A stretch of 64,000 nucleotides of DNA from Acanthaster planci (lineage: Eukaryota; Echinodermata; Asteroidea; Valvatida; Acanthasteridae): NCBI RefSeq assembly GCF_001949145.1, contig NW_019091362.1:2080775-2144774 (forward strand). Reading direction: 5' to 3'. The translations under genes and the position numbers were made by a program. The notes beneath the pieces are model-generated. The model made no database searches. It was not told where the DNA came from and was given only the letters and a program-made list of their open reading frames with translations. Below are positions 15,101 through 26,182 of this stretch, piece after piece; the stretch's first letter is position 1; the number at the start of each line of letters is the position of its first letter.

Positions 15101-15378
15101 TGTACAGCGCAGTCGGGACCCCGTACCTACCGAGCAGGTCACATGATGGTCAATGGAGAGCTTGGATGGTTTTCTTAGGATTATTTTTCGGGATTTCAGT
15201 ATCCAAACAGCGAAATGATCTCTTGATATTTAAGCCGTGTCATTTGACTACTGTTAAATCTCCAGGAAAGCAGGCATAATATGTGATGAAGAATGGCCGC
15301 ATCACAGGCCTGACAACAAAAAATAATGTACTTTTTTTTACAGTTTGCTGCGACGTTCGTGCTGTTGTTTGTTGGCTT
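3183..15378. other. Non-coding stretch, no recognised gene
   Basis: I read both strands and found no recognisable domain, tRNA or transposase. The longer ORFs either begin at non-ATG codons (137 codons at 9860-10273 starts with GTG; 146 codons on the minus strand at 14157-14597 starts with TTG) or are unrecognised (ATG ORF of 121 codons at 4137-4502). The segment 14230-14420 holds an octamer ATGCAAAT, a TAATTA homeodomain core, GATAAG and a CAGCTG E-box close together and could be regulatory. This is listed as a weak finding only. Confidence 0.5.
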
Positions 15379-15428
15379 TTTGGTTTGGTTTGGTTTGGTT
15401 TAGTTTTTTTTTTTTTTGTTTTTTTCTT
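15379..15428. repeat. (TTTGG)n tract followed by poly-T
   Basis: Four near-perfect TTTGG pentamers run into a poly-T tract of about 14 bases, then a second T run. This is low-complexity DNA. On the minus strand it reads as poly-A, which could be the eroded tail of a retroposed sequence, but no retroelement is recognisable beside it. Confidence 0.85.
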
Positions 15429-16388
15429 TGGACATATCATATCAGTACCAACAACCTTTCGATCTGAAGGCTGTGAAGTCAGTACTGATCAAATATTATC
15501 ACAACAGAACTTTGAACACATGGAACTAGAGAGGAAGTATAACGATTATCTTCTATTGTTTCGAACCTGAATATTGCTGGATAGAAAGATTAATTTGGGG
15601 GATTTTTCATATCCAGTGTTGTCTTTGACTTTTAGGGGATCATTCTATCGACCGGGAATATTTTGTAAAGCTGGTAGTAGGTTAGCTACTTGTAGGTAAT
15701 TTTGTAATCATAAATAAAGGATCAAAATGTTTTTGAATTAAGCTAACTTTGATATAAATTAGTAACAACGAAATATATTGTTCATATTGAGTCCCAGTAA
15801 TGTCATTCATTTACGTGTTTACACATTTATGCCACGACATTATTCCAGAAATTTAGAAATCGACATGTGCGTCAATCTTTTCTCAATGCAATATTTTTGC
15901 CAGCGTCTACACATTCGCCAGTTTTCTTGATTTCCCCAGCAAACAAATATAAAACGGCAATTTCTGGAATCCTTTCCAATTGAATAGGTGTTTATTTTAC
16001 AAGGAAAAACAGAGATTGACATTATTGTATATTAACAAAGGTGTCCAGTGTGAAAGTAAACCAAGTTTATGCCTCACTGTTCATTAACAGAGCTCTAGAA
16101 GTGCCATCCCACTTGTTGACCAATTTTGTTTCTTGGGATAATGACACCATACAGGCAAGATGTCAACATCTTATGATAATTTATCACGGGATGAACGACA
16201 TCGCAAAAGTTGGATGACGACATCCTGGGAGATTTTATCACGGGATGACGACATCCAGCAAGTGTGATGTCTTTTTCACTATATGTTCACATTTTCACTA
16301 ACACACGGCAAAACATCATGACGTTTTATCAATTTAATTAATGTTATAAAAAGTATAGGAAAACTTGCGGAGCACTGATGATAGGTTA

Positions 16389-16578
16389 TGTGGGGGAAAG
16401 GTAAGAAAAAAACAGTGCTCACCGGTTTGTGCAGGGGTAGATTTTTTGGCCCCATAGTTGTTTGGTTTGAATGTAGATTTCAGTCCCCCCGCAGCTCCGA
16501 TGAAGGCCCAGTGGGGCCAAAAATTCAGTACCCGTACAAACCGTTGAGCACTGTTTTTTTTCTTACTTTTCCCTCACA
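16389..16578. mobile_element. 190-bp palindromic MITE flanked by TTA, nested
   Basis: The left end TGTGGGGGAAAGGTAAG is matched in inverted orientation by CTTACTTTTCCCTCACA at the right end. The inverted similarity continues inward for about 70 bp per arm (shared blocks ACAGTGCTCA, CGGTTTGT and TTTTTGGCCCCA), so nearly the whole element folds on itself. TTA occurs directly outside both ends (16386-16388 and 16579-16581), as expected for a 3-bp target duplication of the PIF/Harbinger type. The superfamily call is inference from the flank only. The element sits inside the larger foldback element and is therefore the younger insertion. The ORF that spans it is an artefact of the palindrome. Confidence 0.8.
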
Positions 16579-16601
16579 TTAGTTAATATCATGCATGTAC
16601 G

Positions 16602-16670
16602 GAGCTCTCTGGAAGTGCCATCCGACTTGTTCAGAGTATCTCAACAAGTTGGATGGCACTTCCAGAGCTT
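16602..16670. repeat. 69-bp hairpin made of two foldback-element ends
   Basis: Two copies of the 30-bp end sequence of the surrounding foldback element lie head to head with only a short spacer (TCAGAGTATC). The arms differ by one substitution and a 2-bp insertion. This could be an internal terminal-repeat junction from a tandem or nested insertion of the same family. Confidence 0.8.
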
Positions 16671-16964
16671 CATATTGCGTAGGCAATAGGAGAATAAAGC
16701 TTTAACAAACAATGTCACCTCATGCTACCTGTGCGTTTTCAAGATGGTTTGTCAATGCACCCATAATCCACTTTTACGATGTACGATGTCTTCCTGTGAT
16801 CAATATTGTCTCAGGATTTCGTTATCCTATGATAACTTATCAGAGGATGTTGACATCTTGCCAGCATAATGTCGTCATCCCTAATAAAAAGTCAGGATCT
16901 CGACAAGTTAGATGGCACTTCCAGAGCTCCGTACGCATTAGATGATTAAAGTCAGCAATATTTT

Positions 16965-19900
16965 TGTTTAGCTTACCTTTGATTTACGGACCAAGTAAGC
17001 TGTACTGTATGCGGCAAACGCTGGCAGATGGTGAACACACAGACCACCCCCAGATTACTTATTTGTCTGCATTAGTTTTATTCGCTCAAGTCGAGGGGAC
17101 CGGTTACGCGGAGCTATTGTTTTGCAATGGGTCCGTGTTCGAAGGAACTGAAGAACGTCCTAGCAGCATTGGCAACCATTCAAGCACTTGAATTAAAATC
17201 CCCCCTGCTTTGTGCAAGATCCAGCTATAGAGAAATTACAATAAGTCGTAAATAGGGGCCTGATCGTTCCATTTATAGCCAGACGGCGGTAAATTGGGCG
17301 ATTCGTCTTCTTCTAGTTCTTTCTATTGTGTCACCTTTTTTCTCATTGCGTCTAAATTCATTGGAAGTAAACCGTCTGCGACTAATGGGAGAGTCGGCTC
17401 CGAAGCTCAACAGTGCATTGATTGTGTGACAGGCTGCTTCGACCACGCTACCACAACTAGCAACGAACCACCATGCCACTACCATGCGCTTACGCCGCGG
17501 TCTCTCCTGGGAAGACAGTTCTCAGTGATAATTGAGAGGGAGTACGAAAGATTCTGGTCTGGTGCCTGCCGTGCACGGGGCGTAACAGTTACTCGATGAC
17601 CATCATCTTCGATGACGACGCTGTGGATGGCAAGACGTGGCAGACTTAACCCGATGCCGCTTGCTCAAAGTTGAAGAGGGCACAGGATGAAACGCATTTC
17701 CACGCAATACAATCGTCATCGACATTAATCGTCCCATCCCGAGAAGTTGCATTATTTAGGGCAGCTAATGCATCATAAGACCTCGAGGAGTCGAAGTCAA
17801 GCGGAAGCGAGGAATTGAACGTTTTAGCACGGGTAAAAAGTCTGGTGAGTACCAGTGGAAAGACAGTGAAATGATATAAAAATCCCTAAATCGAAAACGA
17901 ATGGCAGCACCGATGCGTTGGCGAGCGAAGGTAAAACGAAGTGTTTTTTTTTATAATACAGAAGCATGGAAGACACTGGCATCGGGGAGAAATTTGGGGA
18001 TGCTAATTTTTCAGACTCTCATATCGCGCTTGATTTAACCTTTCCTCCTATTTCCAACACCAAATGTAACTAATCGAACAAGGAAGCTGAGGAGATGGGA
18101 CGCGATCTCCAAGAAGTTAAAAGCACTTTAGGAAACAAATATAGCCCCACGCAGGCTTCCTTGGTGCCTTGAAAACCAGTAGGGACGCATTAAAAGTCTT
18201 TTAGTGCTCACTGGAGAAATGTCTCAGATATTGCAGCTAAAAGATGTCCTGAGGCCCTCGGTTAGAGTCTGGAAACAGATCTTGCAATGTAAAGGTCTCA
18301 TGTTTATTTTATCGCATGAACTTTAAGATAGGCCTTTTCTCTGTCAGATGGACACTAATGGACCTTTTAACCTATACCCAAATGACCATTTATTAGTTTC
18401 AATTCCATAATTTTGTGGATGCTTCATAGGGCCCTTTTGATTTTCTTTGAAAAGTAGATAGAAAAGTAACTTTAAAGCAAGTCGTGTAAGGTGCTTAATA
18501 TCACTGAAATCTTGAAAATCTACAAATTTGTTTTAGTTTGCGAGGGGGTATTTGACAAAAAAACACTCGAGAGTTTGTATATTTTAAAATGGTATAGGAG
18601 TTTGTATGATACTTATACAGTTATAAATATTGATATCTCCAACAATTTGTCCAATTTATACACCATGACGTGTTCACAAAGTAGAGTTTTTGTTTTCACT
18701 TTAAAGGGGTCTCATTGAAATTCAAATTTTTATTAGAAAAAGTCATTCATTCTGTTGTAAATGCTACTTCACAAGTTGTAGAAATTAAACCCAGACTAAG
18801 TGCATTTCTAATGGTTCTGTGACCACTCACAATTATAATGTGCGAAATTTTGGCGAAACATTTCGCATTGAAATGCTTTACCAATCATCATGTTCGTTCT
18901 CACTAATGTCTGTTAAATCATATGTTTGAAGCATTTTGTGCGGCAACGTGACTTGTGCATTGAACTAGCTTAGCGAGGACAGATCAAAAGAGTGCGCCTT
19001 TCACCTCCCTGAACACGCCCACACAGTTGTAACCGCATCCAGATTTCAATTACAGCGAGAAAGAAACTGAAATTGGAGTGGTGGAATGAATATCTATCTT
19101 CTTAAATTGCATTTTGCCAGGATAGGATCATATCAAGTAGATTTTAAAGGGATTTTTAAAACCGCTATTTCTTTCTCGTTTTAAATTATTTTTTAATATT
19201 TTTTATTCACTATTCATATCAATTTTGATTGATTTGATTTTATTGATTATCAATTTTAATTCTGTTACAATCATGGTAGTTTGGGTCGAATTTAAAGTAT
19301 CAAACAAGGCTAAAAAAGAGAGATGATAAAAAAACACTCTGTTTCTTCTCAGCACGAAAAAAGCTGGACGGTGGTAATTATCCACATATCGGTAATTCAG
19401 GTTACTTAGTCTGTTGAGAGACTGGCATATGCCTCTCCTTTGAACACATCTATTTTGTCCCTCATCGATATATCCAACTTCACTTTCCGAGCGCGGGGTT
19501 TCATCAAAATTTCCAATTCTGCTCTGAGTCACAGATTTCAGGAGTAAAGTCCAGGAAGGTTATGATACTTTCCTGTGCCCTTTGCCTGCCCTTTTTGATA
19601 CCCCTGAAAACGAAGCGCCATGTTGAGTACATCTTCGTGGCAGTCATTTGCATAATACAGGCCAACATAATGACTGCTGTGAGTGGGGGATGGGATTTTC
19701 GGTGACAGGACATTTGATATATCGATGGCGACAAGTTCAATTTTGTTACTGAGAGTCTATGGACATTTTGGCAGACAATGATCCATAAGGCACTATAGAT
19801 TCTGCGCCAGCCTGTTCTGGATGCCAAGATTGAAACTTTTTTAATATCATGGGCTTTCAAAGTCGGCATGTATGGAGACCCCGAGAAAGCTATAAGGGCA

Positions 19901-22900
19901 GTCTTCTTACGTGTGGTTTGTGTCCACGGAAACATTGGTGGATTTATAGAGTTTATTCTATGAGATTTAGGAACGTACTGTTGTCAGACAAAGAGGTTGG
20001 TAATTAATATATCTACGCTTTCTACCTATTCCAGTGTCGAACGACGGGTACAAATATCTATTGCACTATTAGTACACGGAGCATTTCTAAATACAAAACG
20101 TTTGTTTCTGTTTTCTTGAATGTGTCACATCTGAAGTGTCCATTTGTTAATTTGCATGTCGTTTTTGGCGTTTCTGTCATTCATTTTATCTATTCTGTAT
20201 ATGTGTTTCATTCTGTTTTGCATATGCTACGATGATAATTGGATCATGCGCCTCGTGTGGAGTTTGGGCGGACGTTACCTGTGACAATTTGTAATATCCA
20301 GTGAAAAAAAAATTGATCTAAAAACTTTGCATTTTGGTTATTTGTTGATTTGATTTTCCTTTCCATTGTTACATGGTGAGAGAAATGATGCCCATGTTCC
20401 TAATACATCAAACAAAAGGCGTCCTCTGACTAAAGTATAGTCTAGTATTACGCCGCTCAAAGACATTAATGTCATCCAGTCTGAAGACGTTAAGCAAGTT
20501 TTACTCTCTCTGAAACATTGTCATGCAGGCTATCTATCTGGCATAGATAGAGTTGAGAGCATGTTTAAGTATAAGATTCCTTCTCACACAGAAATTTCTA
20601 TGCAACTCATGTGGAATTTCATTTCCGTTGATCATGCATGATTAAAAAAATGACACGTGATCTCCCTATTGAAATAATGTTACCGTTGTGGACGGCGGAA
20701 TTGTACGGCAATCAAATTTTCATACACTTTCTGTAAGTCTGAGAGATTATCGCTTGAATCCATGTTTCTTTTCACTTTCGTCTCAGAATGCCCACTGAAT
20801 CCCTCGACGGACTAAAGTCGTGATTGAGTGGTGTAAAAGGTACAGACGAAGACTAGGCTAAAGACTCCGCTAGAAATGGTGAGTTATTGGTTTAAATTTG
20901 TCAGAAAAGAAATTGTACCAAGAGAATCGCGTTCCGAAAAAGTAGGTACTAAGAATTGTTTTACTGTTAACTGCACACGAATAGGCACCCGACAAGCAGT
21001 GTAATGGAGTTTGACTACGTGACTCCATCGTGCAAAATTGCAGTTATAATTCCATTTAAATCGGAAAACATCATGTGGAAATTGCAAAAATGGACGGCTG
21101 ACCTATTAACTCAAGTGAGCCATTGCTGAGCTTCAGATTTGAGTCTCCTTTATTGCAACATGGCCATCCTTGTGATCGTCTGTTTGAAACGTACCTTGTT
21201 GGTACTCTAAAAACGCGCTGTTAAGTGTGTGTACATTGGGCGGGTCATTTTAATAATTACAAATATATTTTCATCTTCGGCAAATGATAAACGGCAAGCG
21301 ATAACCAAGTAAGCCATTAATCAAAAGTCATTGGACGCCTCAGTTAATTGCCGCCTACCAAATCAGGGTGGGACACATCGTAGGTTACGTAAGATGCACT
21401 TACGAAGCCTGTAATCAAAGATAATCTGATATCTAAGTTCCCCGACAATATAAATCAAAAAAACTCGGCCGCTCATCTTGTATGCGCGCATAGCCTACCG
21501 TGCAAAATGTGTCCAGTAATTATCGAATTCCTCTCCCCCAAAAAATAATTGGCAGCCAATGGGTTAAGTGGAAAATCGACGGAATGCTTGTACAGTATGG
21601 GGAAGGCACTGTAATTGTCTTGGCACGTCTGGCATAACCGGTTGGGAGAAGAAACAGGTATTTACTGCTTAAGCTGTCGAGGAAAAGACCGTCCTGAAAG
21701 GATTCTCTAATCTTCAAAGTGAAATCATAACGTAAATATGGTACGGCTGTCAATTTATTGACCATGACCACTAGAGCTTGGCATAATGTATGCTCACTGA
21801 GCGAAAATGGCATCAGAGATAGGTCTCGCGCCATAATTTTGGCCTATTCAAGACCGCAAAGATGTGTAAGGCGCAAAGAGCTGTACGCCACGCGCAGCCA
21901 CGGGCCATATAACACCACAGACAGCCATAGGTGGCAGTTACAATGCAGTCACATAATTGCCAATACTGCAAATCGGCACCACTGCACCAGAGACATGAAG
22001 GGTTTCGAGATTTTTCACAAGCAAACAGATTATGAATCCGAATTTAGGTATTTAACAAAAACCTGGTACCATTCCTCTGCCTTTACCTAGCCCCTGAAAA
22101 GGAAATCGGAAATATTTCCTCGGTCCTTAAATTTGCATGACCTCCGCTTTCGGTGCTTTATGTTGGACCTGCCACTAATGACAAATATCTTTTTAACTTT
22201 TTGTTTCAACCGAATTTTAAGCATTAGAGTATTTTGTATATATAGACCAACTAGAGACTTCGGTGTTGATTGTGCGTCGGCCAATCATGACTCCATTTCA
22301 TTTCCAAAACATATAACTGAGTATATAGCTTCAAATAGAGGCTCACGGCGAATTCAGTAAATTTCATTACGGCTTTAGCTAGCTTTTGTAAGGGAAAAAA
22401 CCAGCGTCGTAATTTCTTCCTTTGCTTACCGAAGTCAAATGTATTCTTCTACCTCTGTGATCAATCTGTAAACCATGAAACGAATAGAATGCTCTCCGAG
22501 GGCCTGTGTCAGTATTTATATGTACGCTTATCCATTTCATTACGGCACAGGTATTTTAAAAGCACTTAAGTGGATCAGGTTCCTGACAAGCATCAATACA
22601 CACTGTAATATCGGCACTGCTTGAAAAATAATTTTGGCTGGATTTCTGAAATTACTGTTACGACCACTTATAAATGCAGCACACCATGAAAGGGATTTTT
22701 CTTTGGCTCTTTGGTAACTGGGAAACAGTGTGTATTTGTTTGAGTGTAATCTGCACGAAGAATGGGGCGTGTGACCTTTAGTTGTGACTTCAAAGCATTG
22801 ATATTTTTGTGACTTCTACTTGCTAGCGCAAAATGACACCCAGAATTTGTGGGTGTGTTTTTAGTACGGTGCTGCGAATTTGACTTATGCTTTTGGCGCC

Positions 22901-25021
22901 GTAAAGGTACGATTGGGTTAAATGAAAACACAAATACGAACCTAACTCTGATTTCCAAACGAAAAGCACTGTTCTTTCTTTACGGCACGCGGTGACGAGG
23001 GGAGAGATTTTGGAGTAATACAATGTACGATGGTGTGCTCTTGCAGGACTCAAACATACGACCTCTTTCACTTGATGGTGGTCACCCCGTATTGCTTAAC
23101 ACAGGTTAAGCAGGAGGTCTTAGGTTCCAGTGCCACTAGAGCAAATCTAGGACGTTGTGTCTGTAAATGGTGAACCACAATGTCAGATTATTTTGATGTA
23201 AATCCTTGAAGAGTTACAGATAATCGATCTACGGAGGACACGCTTACTTTGGGTTTACTAACATCAAAACAAGCATAGAAACGTCTGACAACCATCGCGT
23301 ATATGGAAACGATTTTTATTTTTGATGCCGAATAAAGTATCCTTGGAATGTCACCGAGAACTATTTTCGGTTTGTCCATCTGTAAAGAAGAAACAAGTCA
23401 TATGTCAGAGTGTTTGAAACCTCAGCAAGCTTCAAAATAATTCACAAAATAGCTTCCACAAAAGTAAATTGCAAAAATCTTTTTAACTAAACAATGATTA
23501 AAGGAAAGTTACCTTAAGCCAACCTGAAGGTTATTTATGAAGCAAATACAGGTCATAATTCATTTCACCGAGTCTTAATTCGTATATTTCATTTCCTTTA
23601 CTCCACACCGAGTTCAGGCCATGTTTGTTTATACCTTATTGTGTGGCCCATGTTTAGGTTTTAATTTAATAAACATACGTAAAAGTCATTTCCTCGACGG
23701 TAAATAAATTGTCAAAGAAAAGAGAGTCAACCATGTTATACATATTTTTAAAGAGATCAAGTGGGCTTTAAGATTGGATTTTTGCTGTAATAAAAGTAAG
23801 TTCAGAGGGTAAGACTTCAAAAGGCTTGTATATTCTTGTGTAAACAAATGGGTTTCTAATTTAGTATTTATGGGAATGCGCAAAGGGGCTTCGCAAAGCC
23901 GTAATTCTCGTGGACGGAAAGTGACAAATTGAGCTCGTGCGTCGTGTTGATGTTAAACAAAGCCATCAGTTTTCTTTTTCGTACGTTGTCTTGACGAAGA
24001 AGGGGGGACATCGTTCCCCCATGTGCTGGAATGTACAGTGGGAATAATTAAAAAATGAGAGAAATTCGGATTTCCTCTGGCCATACAAAATCGGTCAATT
24101 AAGTTGAAATTTGTTGTGTTTCAATGAAGATAAGCCCAGCCTTCCAGCGTTGGCCTCTACACTTTGACCGGGGGTCGAGAAACGTAATAAGTAATATTTG
24201 CACTCAATTACACCTGTTCCAATTTTAACAGAACACGCCTTTCTTGAATCCACATAGGATTTTATTTTCTTTCATGCTTTGTGTGATTGTGGAAAATCTG
24301 CTGCGACAATATTGGGAGCAGCAATCGGGCACTTCAAAGAGCGTGGCCGGGGGCCCCCAAGTATATTCCTCCGCGAGAGGGAAATTCTCACCCCGAATGA
24401 AAACGCAATTAGGGACTACTGCACCGGATTTATGGTCCCTGTCAGTGGTCGTTCCTGCTCACTTATCCGGAGAGAAACTGACAGGGCAGATACGGGGGCC
24501 TCTTGTAGAGTGTTGACTCGTCTTTATTGACCATAGAATTGGGGTTATAAAGGTGTTTGGAAAACTGCCATTGATTTGCTTAATATTTGCCAAGGGTTTA
24601 GCGAGCCGGGTTTTTTTTCGTAATATTTCTCCATTACCGCAGGTCAACGGACTTGAGAGGATCAATGTAGTCCAGGCTCTTTGAGGTCAGTGGCTTTTGT
24701 GGATTCCAATATGGCGGCCGAAGCCAATTTCTAGCGATTGGTCCCTGATGATACCTGATGCATTGGTCCCTCACTTTCATTTTAATAACGGGTTTTGCCC
24801 TTACCCGACGTATACAATGTGTTTTTGAAAAAGGAAACTGAGATTTATTTGTTAATATCTTGGACATGGTTAAATATTTTTGGAAATTGGCATTCATCAT
24901 TTATTAAGTAATGATGTCCTCTTTCTTACGACACCAAGAAATCCAAGTTACTGTCACAGATGACTGAATACAAAACAGTTCAATCAACCATGTCAGAACT
25001 GGTCTTACACCAGATACATGT
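16965..25021. other. Non-coding stretch, no recognised gene
   Basis: No domain is recognised on either strand. The longest ORFs are two overlapping minus-strand frames at 19203-19532 and 19504-19935 (109 and 143 codons). They show no family resemblance, membrane pattern or splice context that I can support. No tRNA, satellite or long repeat is evident. Confidence 0.5.
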
Positions 25022-25760
25022 TTTGGTGAAAGAACCTTGTCTGCCCAGTGCAGGGCTTTTGATGGGCCTCCAAATCATGCAATCCTCAACATGTTATTTC
25101 GTTGCACGCTCCTTAAAAGTTTGACAGGCTGTTCATTTTCTCAGACCGGCAAAATACAGCTTACAACTTAGCAGCGTGTGTTTGTGGTAACAGAGTGGTT
25201 GGGGACTGGAAGCCCCCCAGCAAGTAGCATGTAGCAAGGCTGTCCTTGAGCAGTTACAAAGAAACCAGCACGTGTCTGCCAGGAGATGGGCCAGGAATTT
25301 CGCCCTCTTTTTTCCACAAGATCGTTCGATTGGACACCCAATGGTACCCTCACAAGATGCACAGGCGACGCGAACTCCTTGGTGCAGATCTACCCAGACG
25401 ACTAAGATTTTGCCAGGGGTTCCTTGACTGGCATCCCAGATTCTTGGAGCACCTTGTGATTGGGGACGAAGCAGCGTTTTTCCTGTATGGCCAAGTCAAT
25501 AACCAGAATTTCCGCGAATACGCTCCAATACCCCACCAACTTCAGTTTTGATGTGAAAATGAGATTTCACTTCAGATAGTTTTGTGTGGAGATGGCACCG
25601 TCATTGGACCCTGTTCTTTGGTGGCAGTCTCAATGGTGAACAGATAACAACGAAATTGCATCACAATTACAGCAATACTTTGAACACTACGGTGGAATGT
25701 TTCGCCACTTATGGTGGGCCCATAAGACGCAAAGTACATCTTTCACAACCTTTCTTACAA
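25022..25760 (+). pseudogene. Tc1/mariner-IS630 type transposase pseudogene
   Basis: A decayed DDE-superfamily transposase readable only by switching frames. The best block, 25290-25548, reads ISPSFFHKIVRLDTQWYPHK, then LPRRLRFCQGFLD and VIGDEAAFFLYGQV, followed by REYAP, the order found in IS630/Tc1-mariner relatives. The D of GDEAAF is the first catalytic acid. Upstream, HVSARR (25269) lies in another frame. Downstream, CGDGTVIGP (25585) continues past a stop at 25549-25551, GGSLNGEQ is in a second frame, and YFEHYGGMFRHLWWA (about 25676-25722) is in a third. The DGAPxH motif that should follow LWWA, with the second catalytic D, is disrupted, and the SPDLTP block is not found. At least three frameshifts and one stop make it inactive. 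The N-terminal helix-turn-helix region (25022-25250) is barely recognisable. I could not find terminal inverted repeats. Confidence 0.8.
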
Positions 25761-26182
25761 ACATAAGTGGATTTAAACGCGTATACGATGTCGTCTTTCG
25801 ATCGCTAAATCGAATGAATAAATGCAGCCTGGCAAAAATTAAGCATCTTTTTGCCTTAGAGCCGTTAAAGGCATCGTGCACACTTGATGTCGGAGGAAAA
25901 ATTAGACTGGAGGTATTCGACATGAAATTGGAGTCCACATACCAATCAAAAAATGAAATCAATCTGAGAAAAGGGACCTCATATGGCCAAAGATGTACTC
26001 CAGATATCACGAATCATTTATTAATCCTTTATTCTGACGAGATGCTTTCGTTGCTTCTGAAAAATGAAAGAAAATCTGAGATTAATGAATATGATATCTT
26101 CGTGGGCAAGAAGGCATTTGTAGAGTCCATTTGTTCTTACATTGCGAGGATCGATACTTGCATCGGGCTCCCACACCTCTAA

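Larger units (their letters stand above)
16090..16929. mobile_element. Composite foldback element with about 30-bp inverted ends
   Basis: The sequence starting GAGCTCTAGAAGTGCCATCC (16090-16119) recurs inverted at 16900-16929. A third and fourth copy face each other at 16602-16670, forming a hairpin. Inside the ends, the segment around 16155-16193 (GGCAAGATGTCAACATC...) is matched in inverted orientation near 16815-16862. A subterminal motif, TTTATCACGGGATGACGACATC-like, occurs twice near 16185 and 16232. Inverted ends with subterminal repeats and no coding capacity are typical of non-autonomous DNA transposons. The superfamily cannot be assigned: no clean target-site duplication is visible for the outer element. 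A second, TTA-flanked palindrome is nested at 16389-16578. Confidence 0.75.

Noticed and set aside
19203-19935. Two overlapping minus-strand ORFs (109 and 143 codons)
   Set aside because: No homology recognised, low-complexity AT sequence in the first, and no shared protein signature that would suggest one frameshifted gene.
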